64,000 nucleotides of DNA from NCBI RefSeq assembly GCF_003688555.1, contig NZ_REFR01000015.1, forward strand, positions 186,001 through 250,000, written 5' to 3'. Below the pieces are notes generated by a model. It was not told where the DNA came from. It made no database searches and was given only the letters and a program-made list of their open reading frames with translations. This stretch comes from Eilatimonas milleporae. GTDB taxonomy: Bacteria > Pseudomonadota > Alphaproteobacteria > Sphingomonadales > Kordiimonadaceae. The translations under genes and the position numbers were made by a program. Within the stretch, counting starts at the first letter, position 1, and every line of letters begins with the position of its first letter. Shown in pieces: positions 7,894 to 15,205 of the stretch.

Positions 7894-8823
7894 ATGACCG
7901 ACCATGCCGACACCGCCAACCGCTCATCGACCGCCATGGTCCTCGACGAGCTGCAGCTCCACGGCTACCGACCCTTTGCCGGCGAGCCCGACCCAAGACC
8001 GCTGCCAGAGGCCGATAGTCTTCGAGGCGCGCTGACCGACATCTTCGACGCGTTCATTGTCAGCTTGAGCGACACACGGCTCGAACCCGATCTCGAAGAC
8101 CTGCTCTGGTCGACGACCAATGTCTTCCACCGCATGGCGACCCGCGTCGACCGCGACCTCGACACCAACGAACAGGCGCAGAAGCGCTCCCAGCGGGAAC
8201 AGGACGGCTCGGAAGTGCGCTCTGTCGAACTCGAGGAACTGACCGCTCAAGGCATCGCGCTGATCGAGCGCCGCAACGCCTATGAAGGCATGCGCGATGT
8301 CGCCGCCGACCTCTTCGAGGCGCATCTCGGTCAGAGCTGGCATCCACACTCCGGGTCGCACACGAACCGGCGCAACCTGACCGCATCCCTCATCGACAGC
8401 CGCGACTTCCTCGCCGCCAAGCGTCGGACGGACCTCGAACCCCTCCTGCCGACTGGCACGAAGATCGCCTTCGCCGGCGGGACGGACGTCGCCGACCACA
8501 CGGCCATCTGGGCCGCGCTCGACAAGGTGCATGCCAAGCACGCCGACATGGTTCTGCTGCATGGCGGGTCGCCCAAGGGCGCAGAGAAGATCGCGGCCTG
8601 CTGGGCCGACAATCGAAAATGTCCGCAGATCGTCTTCAAGCCCGACTGGGCACGCCACGGCAAGGCCGCTCCGTTCAAGCGCAACGACCAGCTCCTCGAC
8701 ACCGCGCCGATCGGGCTGATCGTCTTCCCGGGCTCGGGGATCACCGACAATCTCGCCGACAAGGCCCGGCAGATGGGCGTCCCCCTCTACGACTTCCGCT
8801 CACGGAAAGCGGGGGCGCTGTGA
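7894..8823 (+). CDS. DUF2493 (SLOG-type) domain-containing protein
   Basis: The 309-residue protein has an N-terminal helical region of about 190 residues and a C-terminal Rossmann-like DUF2493 domain. That domain starts at KIAFAGGTDVADHTAIWAALDKV and continues with MVLLHGGSPKGAEKIAACWA, a nucleotide-binding SLOG-type signature, and IGLIVFPGSGITDNLADKA. Related domains are thought to bind nucleotides or derivatives in stress and mobile-element settings; the ligand here is unknown. ATG 7894 is preceded by GAGGAGA. Longer in-frame starts back to 7576 would translate the structured leader and are rejected. It is separated from the toprim gene by 338 bases, nearly all leader. Confidence 0.88.
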   Translation: MTDHADTANRSSTAMVLDELQLHGYRPFAGEPDPRPLPEADSLRGALTDIFDAFIVSLSDTRLEPDLEDLLWSTTNVFHRMATRVDRDLDTNEQAQKRSQREQDGSEVRSVELEELTAQGIALIERRNAYEGMRDVAADLFEAHLGQSWHPHSGSHTNRRNLTASLIDSRDFLAAKRRTDLEPLLPTGTKIAFAGGTDVADHTAIWAALDKVHAKHADMVLLHGGSPKGAEKIAACWADNRKCPQIVFKPDWARHGKAAPFKRNDQLLDTAPIGLIVFPGSGITDNLADKARQMGVPLYDFRSRKAGAL

Positions 8824-8949
8824 CCCCGCGATGCCCGCTGCGCATCACCTGAACGCGCGCCGGAATATTCCGGCGCGCGACACCTTGCGCTATACTTCGA
8901 CTGCGTCATGGCGGCGGTTGGGGACGCGCTCTCATCGAGGAGACCGCCC

Positions 8950-9417
8950 ATGTTCATATCCGCCATCTTGAGCGCGCTCGGGCTCGGCGTGCTCGTCTAT
9001 TTGCTGTTCACGCTCGCCGTCTATGCACTCCCATTCTTCGTCGCCGTCACGGTCGGCATGTATGTCTATAGTGCCGACGCCGGCCTTGTCGCCGCCATCG
9101 TGTCCGCATTCTTCGCCGGCGCGATCACCCTCGTCGCCGGGCAGATCGCCTTCGCCACGATCCGTTCCGTACCCGTCAGGTTCGCCATCGGCGCTGTCTA
9201 TGCCGCGCCCGCGGGCATCGCGGGCTACCACGCCATCAAAGGCCTCTCCGAGATCGGCGGCGCCGGGGAGACCTCGACGCTCGTCTTCGGATGGATCGGC
9301 GCCATCGTCGTCGGTGCCACGGCTTGGGCGCGGATCGCCTCCCTCGCGGGGCCGGACGAGGAAGCGCCGCAGACGGCGATCGCCACGACTGGCAGGCGCG
9401 CGACGAACGACGGCTAA
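8950..9417 (+). CDS. Small integral membrane protein, unknown function
   Basis: The 155-residue protein has about four hydrophobic segments: residues 3-20, 22-40, 45-65 with Gly- and Ala-rich packing, and one near 105-125. They end in a short hydrophilic tail (EEAPQTAIATTGRRATNDG). There is no cleavable signal peptide or catalytic motif. It lies between the DUF2493 gene and the ArsR cassette and may be the last gene of the maintenance block. A GGAGA box stands before ATG 8950; the in-frame ATG at 8908 lacks one. Similar small membrane proteins recur in this position in related elements, but I cannot name a family. Confidence 0.7.
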   Translation: MFISAILSALGLGVLVYLLFTLAVYALPFFVAVTVGMYVYSADAGLVAAIVSAFFAGAITLVAGQIAFATIRSVPVRFAIGAVYAAPAGIAGYHAIKGLSEIGGAGETSTLVFGWIGAIVVGATAWARIASLAGPDEEAPQTAIATTGRRATNDG

Positions 9418-9443
9418 CGTGAGTCCAAAGCAGTCCGTCAACA

Positions 9444-9467
9444 ATAGTTTGCTATCTGGTGAACTAT
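9444..9467 (+). promoter_or_regulatory. Candidate ArsR operator
   Basis: An inverted repeat ATAGTT (9444-9449) with a 12-base spacer and AACTAT (9462-9467) sits directly before the ArsR-family start codon. Spaced AT-rich half-sites of this kind are typical of ArsR operators, and the position fits autoregulation of the four-gene cassette. The promoter itself cannot be resolved. Confidence 0.4.
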
Positions 9468-9472
9468 AGCAT

Positions 9473-9829
9473 ATGGTTTTCCACATGGAGAACTATTCAG
9501 CATCTCTCGATAGTAGCTTTCACGCTCTTTCCGATCCCACCCGCCGCGCCGTGCTCGCACGCCTGGTGCTAGGAAACGCTCCCGTAAAGGAGTTGGCAGA
9601 GCCCTTTGAAATGGGGCTGCCCTCGTTCATGAAGCACCTGAAAGTGCTTGAAGAAAGCGGGTTAATCGAGACGGAAAAGAAAGGCCGTGTTCGAACCTGT
9701 CGTCTGAATTCGAAGCAACTCGCCGCAACCGAGGCGTGGCTAGCTGAGCAACGCGCCATTTGGGAAGGCAGAACCGACCGACTGGCTGAATATGTCGAAG
9801 CGAACCAATCAAAGGGAAGCCTTTCATGA
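9473..9829 (+). CDS. ArsR-family transcriptional regulator
   Basis: This 118-residue winged-helix protein has LSDPTRRAVLARLVLG at its start and the recognition segment MGLPSFMKHLKVLEESGLIETEKKGRVRTCRL at about 46-77, close to the ArsR subgroup that pairs with AHSA1/SRPBCC proteins. It lacks the Cys pairs of metal sensors, so it probably senses something other than arsenite. Its stop overlaps the next start by four bases (ATGA). Base composition is clearly poorer in G+C than the flanking ICE genes, consistent with a recently acquired cassette. No good ribosome-binding site precedes ATG 9473 or the in-frame ATG 9485, so the start is uncertain and could be leaderless. Confidence 0.9.
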   Translation: MVFHMENYSASLDSSFHALSDPTRRAVLARLVLGNAPVKELAEPFEMGLPSFMKHLKVLEESGLIETEKKGRVRTCRLNSKQLAATEAWLAEQRAIWEGRTDRLAEYVEANQSKGSLS

Positions 9830-10290
9830 GCAATCAACCAACCGACTTAACAGTTAGCCGAGTAATCAAAGCCCCACGTTCCGCCGTGTGGCGTGCTTGG
9901 ACTGAGCCAAAACACTTCGAGCAGTGGTGGGCTCCTGCGCCAGTCAAGACGAAAGTCTTAGACATGACGCTCGAAGCTGGCGGAAGTTTCGATACAGAAA
10001 TGACGCTGCCTGATGGTACCGTGATGCCGTCGAAAGGATGCTTTCTTGAGGTGATTTCGCACGAGCGCATTGTGTTTACCGATGCACTGCAAGGCGGCTG
10101 GAGACCGAACGAGGAGGCTTTCTTTTCGGCAGTCATTACACTTGAAGAGCATCCGGAAGGGACACTCTACACAGCGACTGCACTGCATAAGAACGATGAA
10201 GATCGACAAAAGCATGCCGATATGGGTTTTCTCGATGGCTGGGGTACCGCGATTGATCAACTCGGGAAGCTCGCCGAGCAGTTGGCATGA
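9826..10290 (+). CDS. SRPBCC (AHSA1-like) domain protein
   Basis: The 154-residue protein of the START/Bet v 1-like AHSA1 family begins VSRVIKAPRSAVWRAWTEPKHFEQWWAP, the family's N-terminal signature. It continues through EAGGSFDTEMTLPDG and ERIVFTDALQGGW to the C-terminal helix GWGTAIDQLGKLAEQL. These proteins bind hydrophobic ligands, and ArsR-AHSA1 pairs are widespread, but the ligand and reaction are generally unknown. It overlaps the regulator upstream and the VOC gene downstream by four bases each, so the three are translationally coupled. Confidence 0.9.
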   Translation: MSNQPTDLTVSRVIKAPRSAVWRAWTEPKHFEQWWAPAPVKTKVLDMTLEAGGSFDTEMTLPDGTVMPSKGCFLEVISHERIVFTDALQGGWRPNEEAFFSAVITLEEHPEGTLYTATALHKNDEDRQKHADMGFLDGWGTAIDQLGKLAEQLA

Positions 10291-10664
10291 GTAAAACCGC
10301 TCAACGGCCGGACGTCGGCGTTGCCCACGTTGTCCTCGAAACCGATCAAATGGAAGCGTCTTGCCAATTCATGCGCACTATTGGCATGCGAAGTGTCTTT
10401 GAAGGGCCAGACGTCTCCGTATTTGAGCTGCGGGGCGGTACGCATTTGCTCGTGAAGGCTAAAGCCGTGGTGACAGGCGGCGACGCCGCTTTTGACCTCA
10501 TGGTCGATGACATCCACATAAGCCACGAGAAATTTGCCGCACTCGGCCTGGAACCATCGCCGATCGAGCCGCGCCCACAGATTGACCATGAAGTGTTTAC
10601 GGTGCGTGAGCCGGCCGGACACATCATTACGGTGTTTTCCAGTCACGTGACTGGCGCAGTTTGA
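10287..10664 (+). CDS. VOC-family (glyoxalase/dioxygenase fold) protein
   Basis: This 125-residue protein has one VOC module: VGVAHVVLETDQMEASCQFMRTIGMRSVFEGPDVSVFELRGGTHLLVK, then DLMVDDIHISHEKFAALGL and a closing HEVFTVREPAGHIITVFSS. The likely metal ligands are His in AHVVL, His in THLLV and Glu in VREPAG, as in glyoxalase-type enzymes. Substrate is unknown; context (AHSA1 and GNAT partners under an ArsR regulator) suggests detoxification of a small organic compound. It overlaps both neighbours. Confidence 0.85.
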   Translation: MSKTAQRPDVGVAHVVLETDQMEASCQFMRTIGMRSVFEGPDVSVFELRGGTHLLVKAKAVVTGGDAAFDLMVDDIHISHEKFAALGLEPSPIEPRPQIDHEVFTVREPAGHIITVFSSHVTGAV

Positions 10665-10675
10665 TTCGCCCCAGA

Positions 10676-11173
10676 ATGGCAAGTCAGCAAGCGCTGATTC
10701 GCGACGCCAAAGCCAATGATGTCCGCGACCTCGCTCAGATCTGGTACGACGGCTGGCAAGATGCGCACGCCGATCTTCTGCCGAGCAAGCTGGCTCAGCA
10801 CCGGACGTTCGACTCCTTTCGCGATCGGCTAGCCAGAGCGTTGGGCGACGTCCGCGTTGCCGTACTGGCAGGCGAGTTGGTTGGGTTCGGCATGGTCAAA
10901 AATGACGAACTCTACCAACTCTATGTGGCGCCAGCGGGTCGCGGTTCAGGGATTGCGGCGAGCCTCAATGCAGACGCTTTGGCTCGGATTAGAAAGGAAG
11001 GGTTTCGGGTCGCGTGGTTAGCCTGCGCTATCGGCAACATGCGAGCCGCGCGATTCTACGAGAAAAGCGGTTGGCGATACAGAGGCACAATGACAAGTGA
11101 GCTCGAAACCCCGGAAGGGACATTTACGCTAGAGGTCTGGAGATATGAGATTCACTTATCCGGCAGATCGTGA
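10676..11173 (+). CDS. GNAT-family N-acetyltransferase
   Basis: The 165-residue acetyltransferase begins ALIRDAKANDVRDLAQIWYDGW and has the acetyl-CoA-binding segment LYVAPAGRGSGIAASLNADAL around residues 82-102. NMRAARFYEKSGWRYRG follows near 120-137. It probably acetylates a small molecule and is the last gene of the ArsR cassette. ATG 10676 is chosen here; a TTG at 10661 that overlaps the preceding stop is a real alternative and would add five residues. Confidence 0.88.
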   Translation: MASQQALIRDAKANDVRDLAQIWYDGWQDAHADLLPSKLAQHRTFDSFRDRLARALGDVRVAVLAGELVGFGMVKNDELYQLYVAPAGRGSGIAASLNADALARIRKEGFRVAWLACAIGNMRAARFYEKSGWRYRGTMTSELETPEGTFTLEVWRYEIHLSGRS

Positions 11174-11666
11174 AGCTAACTGACCGTGCGGTGTTGGCGC
11201 ACAGCCGTCCTCGCCGGGTCGAATGAAAACGCATCGGCAACACCACAAGTGTTCAGCGGCGGGCGCGCAGCGAACGATCGCTGAGAGCGTCTCCAACCCT
11301 TTCTTTGTATGCCGACCATCCGCGTTGATCTTGGTCGTGATGAAGACGCGAACAGTAGCCTGAGCCCGGGGCGCGTTTCCTGCTAGAGGATGGACAATGA
11401 AGCGCCGACTCGGAGCGAGCGGCGCGAAGGACCACTGGTCGACAGAGTCGTTGCCACGCGTCACGCTCCTGACAGGGACGAAACGCCTGCACCCATTTGC
11501 ACGCCGCCGCCTGTCTTTACGCGACGCGAGGCACCGGGATCTTGCCGGTATCCATGCGTGGCTGTCAGGTCTTCTCCGATGCCCCATCGCCCGCGCCCGT
11601 CACGGCCTCTCCATGAGCTGATCTGGCCGGGGCCGGCTGACGCCTCGACCGCCTTGGCCGCAACGA
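11174..11666. other. Intergenic stretch without a supported gene
   Basis: About 490 bases between the GNAT gene and the DUF736 leader contain only short overlapping frames with no recognisable product. The left part is of moderate G+C like the cassette and the right part is G+C rich like the ICE. The downstream boundary of the acquired cassette therefore probably falls here, near 11,200-11,400. No direct repeats of the cassette's left edge (about 9,420) are evident by eye. Confidence 0.45.
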
Positions 11667-11730
11667 CGGGGCCGGACTTTCTTCCCCTGGGCTTCGCCCA
11701 TTCCTCGCGAGGCAAGAAAGACCGTCCCCG
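11667..11730 (+). promoter_or_regulatory. Three-way-junction leader upstream of the DUF736 gene (copy 2)
   Basis: The closing stem runs from 11667-11683 to 11714-11730. CTTTCTT (11677-11683) pairs with AAGAAAG (11714-11720), GGC (11674-11672 side) with GCC, and CGGGG (11667-11671) with CCCCG (11726-11730), with two mismatches inside. It encloses hairpin GGGC-TTC-GCCC (11689-11699) and hairpin CCT-CGCG-AGG (11703-11712). This is the same three-stem layout as 7681-7743 but built from different bases. The trailing block CCGCCGTCCTCCGCTCACGC and a purine-rich GGCCGCGAAGGGCG element before the gene are also shared. Confidence 0.55.
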
Positions 11731-11846
11731 CCGTCCTCCGCTCACGCTGCGGGCCATGAATGGCTGCGTCGGCGGATCGCCCCGGCCTGTCCGATCGCCA
11801 TCGAGGCCGCGAAGGGCGCGGGCTCGAAGCCAAAAGGAGAACTGAC

Positions 11847-12179
11847 ATGGCCACCATCGGAACCTTCAAGAAGACCGGCAACGAGTTCGTCGGTGAAATC
11901 GTCACCCTCAGCGTGCAGGCGAAGAACGTCCGCATCGTCCCCGAGGAAGGCTCATCCAACGGCAACGCGCCGAGCCACCGGGTCTTCGTCGGCCGCGCCG
12001 AGATCGGCGCCGCCTGGTCCAAGACCTCGAACGAAGGCCGCGACTATCTGAGCCTCAAGCTCGACGATCCGAGCTTTACCCAGCCGATCTACGCCAACCT
12101 CTTCGACGACACGGTCGTCGAAGGCGAAGAGAGCTACAGCCTCATCTGGTCGCGCGCCCGCCGCCAGAACGGCGACTGA
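11847..12179 (+). CDS. DUF736 domain-containing protein
   Basis: The 110-residue protein matches DUF736 along its length: MATIGTFKKTGNEFVGEIVTL, AKNVRIVPEE, HRVFVGRAEIGAAWSKTS, YLSLKLDDPSFTQPIYANL and a closing YSLIWSRARRQ. The family is a small beta-rich protein carried by most ICEs and plasmids of this kind, with no established function. A single-strand DNA-binding-like role is only speculation. It is a one-gene unit: a long leader before it and a strong terminator after it. The ATG at 11847 has AAGGAGA upstream; the in-frame ATG at 11760 falls in the leader. Confidence 0.92.
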   Translation: MATIGTFKKTGNEFVGEIVTLSVQAKNVRIVPEEGSSNGNAPSHRVFVGRAEIGAAWSKTSNEGRDYLSLKLDDPSFTQPIYANLFDDTVVEGEESYSLIWSRARRQNGD

Positions 12180-12193
12180 AGCCGCCAGCAACA

Positions 12194-12225
12194 CGCCCCG
12201 TCCGGCAAGCCGGACGGGGCGTTTT
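12194..12225 (+). terminator. Intrinsic terminator after the DUF736 gene
   Basis: CGCCCCGTCCGGC (12194-12206) pairs perfectly with GCCGGACGGGGCG (12209-12221) and is followed by TTTT (12222-12225). It lies 14 bases past the DUF736 stop and before the 3' end of a convergent gene, so it is a genuine operon end. The trailing TTTTCGTGCG also follows the hairpin before the toprim gene. Confidence 0.8.
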
Positions 12226-12233
12226 CGTGCGTC

Positions 12234-12452
12234 TCAACCGTCCTCCGATGTCTCAAGCAACGCCGCCGGCTTCACGTCGAGCGCCAGCGCGGCGTGCCAG
12301 AGGGTGATGATCGTGACGTTCTGCTGGCCGCGCTCCATCGCACTCACATGGGCGCGGTCGACGCCCATCTTCGCCGCCAACGCGTCCTGGCTGATGCCCG
12401 CCTCTTGCCGGTAATGCCTCAGATTGTTTCCAAATGTGCTGCGGATATCCAT
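12234..12452 (-). CDS. XRE-family HTH regulator
   Basis: This minimal 72-residue Cro/C1-type regulator begins MDIRSTFGNNLRHYRQEAG. The helix-turn-helix is at about 20-40 (ISQDALAAKMGVDRAHVSAMERG), followed by NVTIITLWHAALALDVKPAALLE. There is no sensor domain. It is transcribed away from the DUF2285 gene, and the intergenic region between them holds two adjacent palindromes that are natural operator candidates. It probably represses itself and the ICE regulatory genes on the other side. Confidence 0.9.
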   Translation of the reverse strand: MDIRSTFGNNLRHYRQEAGISQDALAAKMGVDRAHVSAMERGQQNVTIITLWHAALALDVKPAALLETSEDG

Positions 12453-12471
12453 CCGCCGTAACGATCACCAT

Positions 12472-12504
12472 CGCGTATTTTAATGCGACGTATTATAATA
12501 CGCG
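12472..12504. promoter_or_regulatory. Paired palindromes between divergent XRE and DUF2285 genes
   Basis: CGTATTATAATACG (12489-12502) is a perfect 14-base palindrome. Immediately left, CGCGTATTTTAATGCG (12472-12487) is an imperfect relative with the same TATT and AAT cores. AT-rich palindromes in an otherwise G+C-rich region, 20 bases upstream of the XRE start, are likely binding sites for that regulator overlapping its promoter. A separate perfect inverted repeat, GCAACCGC-TCG-GCGGTTGC, lies at 12539-12557 on the DUF2285 side. Confidence 0.5.
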
Positions 12505-12616
12505 ACCATGACTGCCGATCATAACGTCATTACCGTTTGCAACCGCTCGGCGGTTGCGTCAGCTATGGTTTATGGGCCATTAACGATTTGGGCAGAAGCC
12601 CTCCAGGATCTTCTCC

Positions 12617-12889
12617 ATGACCCACGCTCCCGCAACGCCCATCGCTGACGCGCCTCCTACGGCGAACGTCGTGACGGTCTATGACCGCGAGCATCTCAAG
12701 CTCTACATGCGTCTCCTCGACGCTGAAGCGGCGGGCGCATCGCTTGCAGACGTCGCGATCATCCTCCTCGGCATCGACGCAGATGTCGAACCCGAACGCG
12801 CCGAACGGGTGCATGCAAACCATCTCGGTCGCGCACGCTGGATGACCGAGAACGGCTACCGTGACCTCCTACAGCGTGGCCTTCCCTGA
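12617..12889 (+). CDS. DUF2285-type small regulatory protein
   Basis: The 90-residue protein has VVTVYDREHLKLYMRLLDAEAAGAS at 19-43 and ends HANHLGRARWMTENGYRDLL, the closing signature of the DUF2285 family of ICE-associated DNA-binding regulators. The family is known on alphaproteobacterial integrative elements near transfer genes; a direct target is not established here. It is divergent from the XRE gene and precedes a frameshifted gene that also ends in a DUF2285-like domain. Confidence 0.8.
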   Translation: MTHAPATPIADAPPTANVVTVYDREHLKLYMRLLDAEAAGASLADVAIILLGIDADVEPERAERVHANHLGRARWMTENGYRDLLQRGLP

Positions 12890-13023
12890 CACACGATCCG
12901 CTCAGTGATGCGCATGGCGCATCACCCAGTGTCCCGCCGAAGACTAGTCAAAGACGACTTCGATCCGAAACTCTTAAAGCAGGGCGATGTGTCCAGTGTT
13001 CGCCCGCTGAATGGAGATCGGCT

Positions 13024-13747
13024 ATGTTGCGAGACTGGAGCGATGATCGAGCTTACGACCATTTCGACAGCCTCGACCTCTCGGGGCTGGCCTGGGAGTG
13101 TCTGAGACGGAACGAACACTACCGTGCCGACTACGGACGAATGAGCGAGGGCGGCGCCACAGCAGCCGATTGGGGGTTACGATTTCCCCGCCGACCCGGA
13201 CATCGCCGCACCCAACGCTCCGGTTTTTTGGCGGCCCGACTTCGCCCCCGCAGTCGTCAACCTGGTCGCCAAGCTGCCGGACTTCGGGCTGCAAACGGCC
13301 AGCATCACCGAGCACGTCTCCGAGCGTCAAACCGATGATCACGGACAGTCTTGGGCTCTACTGCCGGATGGCGCCGTGCTTGTGGCGACCTCCGACGCGT
13401 TCGACGCGCGAAGCATCGGCGTCCTCATCCCGCTCGATGATCATTGGCCGGTCCGTGTCGCCGCCGCCGAACGGCTACGGCTACGGCTGATCGAGCGAAC
13501 TGCCGACCCACCCATCACGCCCCAGCGCCGAGAGCGCATTAAACGCGCACTGCGCTGCATGGACGGCCGCCGTGATGGCGCAACCTACCGGGCGATCGCG
13601 GCCGCCTTCTTCGGCGCCCGCCGTGTTGCCGAAGAACCTTGGAAGACGAGTTCGTTGAAAGCCCAGATTGCCAGACTCACGGCGCACGGCCGCAGGCTGA
13701 TCGATCAGGGCTACAAAAACCTATTGCGCGGAAAATACATCCCCTAA
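13024..13747 (+). pseudogene. Frameshifted transcriptional-regulator-type (DUF6499 plus DUF2285) gene
   Basis: The first frame gives MLRDWSDDRAYDHFDSLDLSGLAWECLRRNEHYRADYGR and then TAADWG, the N-terminal domain of ICE regulators in the DUF6499/DUF2285 group. After a run of five G at 13172-13176 the reading frame must shift by one base. The other frame then continues YDFPADPDIAAPNAPVFWRPDF and goes on to RLIDQGYKNLLRG, a DUF2285-type ending at 13747. Removing one G gives DWGYDFPADPD, so a single inserted base in the G tract explains the break. It could be a true inactivating mutation, a phase-variable tract or a sequencing error. Confidence 0.8.
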
Positions 13748-13798
13748 CCTCAGGCAGTTTCTATAACGATGAAGAACACCCAATCCTGAGCACACGCG

Positions 13799-14347
13799 AT
13801 GACCAGAAACCGTTGGGAAGAAGATCCCGCAACGATCGCCGAAGCCGAGCGCTTCTACAGCTTTGTCGGGCAGTACGTTATTTCCTTTCAATGGTTGGAA
13901 GGACAGATCGATCAAATCCTGCTTCTGGCGCGCGGTCACGACCATTGGGATGAGACGCATCAATGGCTAAGTGGTCTTCGGAACGTCGATAAGATTCACG
14001 CATTCCGCGACGTCGTGGATGCCGATGAGCCGTTCGATCGCGTTCCGATCGAAGGCTGGTACGATCGCTTCGATCAGGCCATCGACCGCCTGCACACGGA
14101 ACGACAGCGCCGGAATGGCATCCTGCATGCTCAGTTCCTCTTCGATTTTCTTGCAATCGGTCAGCCGGTAATGCGGCTCGATGTTCGCCGCCGCGGCGGG
14201 GATGTCGAGTACACTCAGGAGGATCTCTCGCAGGCGAGGTGCGACGAAATCATGAACGAACTGGCGCAACTTGGCGTCGATCTGAACTTCATCTGCGTCC
14301 AGCTCCGCCACGTTTACAGGCAGAACCCGCCGCCTCTGAGGGGGTGA
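13799..14347 (+). CDS. Unrecognised cytoplasmic protein
   Basis: The 182-residue protein is soluble, rich in Trp and Asp near its start (NRWEEDPATIAEAERFYSFVGQYVISFQWLEGQIDQILLLARG) and mostly helical. ERQRRNGILHAQFLFDF around residues 101-117 is reminiscent of the helical cores of small abortive-infection or HEPN-like proteins with an R-x4-H-like arrangement (RRNGILHAQ). That resemblance is weak and I do not assign a function. It sits alone between the frameshifted regulator and the transfer module, a typical place for cargo. A pair with a second toxin- or antitoxin-like gene is not visible. Confidence 0.65.
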   Translation: MTRNRWEEDPATIAEAERFYSFVGQYVISFQWLEGQIDQILLLARGHDHWDETHQWLSGLRNVDKIHAFRDVVDADEPFDRVPIEGWYDRFDQAIDRLHTERQRRNGILHAQFLFDFLAIGQPVMRLDVRRRGGDVEYTQEDLSQARCDEIMNELAQLGVDLNFICVQLRHVYRQNPPPLRG

Positions 14348-14459
14348 CGTCTTCCGCCCTCGCTGATCGTCATCCCTCCCGGACGCGCTTCTCCGCTTTT
14401 GTGACCTCCGACAGCCCGCCGCATCCCGCGGCGCGGCGCAAGCACCGGAGGCGCACCCC

Positions 14460-14744
14460 ATGCCCGATCCCAATGCCGGCCTTCCGCCGCGCTATCTCAG
14501 AACCCCAGAAGCCGCCCGCTTTCTCGGGCTCTCCGGCCGGACGCTGGAAAAACACCGCACCTACGGCACCGGCCCACGCTATTCGAAGATCGGCGGACGC
14601 GTCGTCTACGCCGTCGACGATCTGCAGGCTTGGGTCGGCCGCGGCGAGAAATCATCGACCTCCGACGACACCGGCGACACTGTGTTGCCCGCCAAGCGGC
14701 ATGCGGCCATCTCGCCCGCCTATGCGGACAAGAGCCGCTCATGA
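14460..14744 (+). CDS. AlpA/HTH_17-type DNA-binding protein
   Basis: The 94-residue protein has a MerR-like winged HTH: LPPRYLRTPEAARFLGLSGRTLEKHRTYGTGPRYSKIGGRVVYAVDDLQAWV at about 8-59. It ends in a Ser- and Lys-rich tail. Such proteins act as excisionase-like or transfer-gene regulators. It opens the transfer module here: its stop overlaps the DUF2840 start by four bases, and the following genes are tightly packed. Autoregulation and control of the downstream operon are likely, but no operator could be defined. Confidence 0.85.
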   Translation: MPDPNAGLPPRYLRTPEAARFLGLSGRTLEKHRTYGTGPRYSKIGGRVVYAVDDLQAWVGRGEKSSTSDDTGDTVLPAKRHAAISPAYADKSRS

Positions 14745-15205
14745 GCATCCGCACCACGGTCGATCTTTTGTGGATCGAAGGGCAGGTCGAGCGCTGGATT
14801 CGCTTCGGCCGCATCGTCCAGGAGACGCTGACGAGCCGCAGCAGGAGCACCGTCGGCTTCGATCCCGGCGCGGTCTTCGCCTTCGTCCGATGGTCGTCGA
14901 ACGACTACGGCACCGTCGAGAGCAGGATCGACATCCTGCGCGCGGTTCAGCCGGGCGCGAGCTGTTCGACCGTGCCTTGCGTGACACCCGGCGGCGAGAT
15001 GCTGCTGCGCCTTTCCGGCTGGCCGAAAGTCGAGGCGGCGCTGCTCGCCATCGACCAGATCGAAGCGCTCGGGCTCGCCCCAGAAGACGTCTGCCCAGAC
15101 CATTGGCGGCACGTCCACAACCGCCTCACCACCGGGCTCGACCCGCGCGCCTATACTGAACTACGGCATGACGCCTGGCTCAAGCGCCGCGAGATCGGCG
15201 CATGA
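14741..15205 (+). CDS. DUF2840 domain-containing protein
   Basis: This 154-residue protein of the DUF2840 family is found at this position in alphaproteobacterial ICE transfer operons. Features are VDLLWIEGQVERWIRFGRIVQ at 7-27, FDPGAVFAFVRWSSNDYGTVESRIDILRAV at 44-73, and HWRHVHNRLTTGLDPRAYT near the C terminus. No catalytic motif is evident and function is unknown. The start ATG overlaps the upstream stop and its own stop overlaps the traF start, so it is translationally coupled on both sides. Confidence 0.88.
   Translation: MSIRTTVDLLWIEGQVERWIRFGRIVQETLTSRSRSTVGFDPGAVFAFVRWSSNDYGTVESRIDILRAVQPGASCSTVPCVTPGGEMLLRLSGWPKVEAALLAIDQIEALGLAPEDVCPDHWRHVHNRLTTGLDPRAYTELRHDAWLKRREIGA

Noticed and set aside
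9688-9702. A sequence resembling a tRNA T-loop (GTTCGAACC) that could be an att site
   Set aside because: It falls inside the ArsR coding sequence and lacks any further tRNA similarity.
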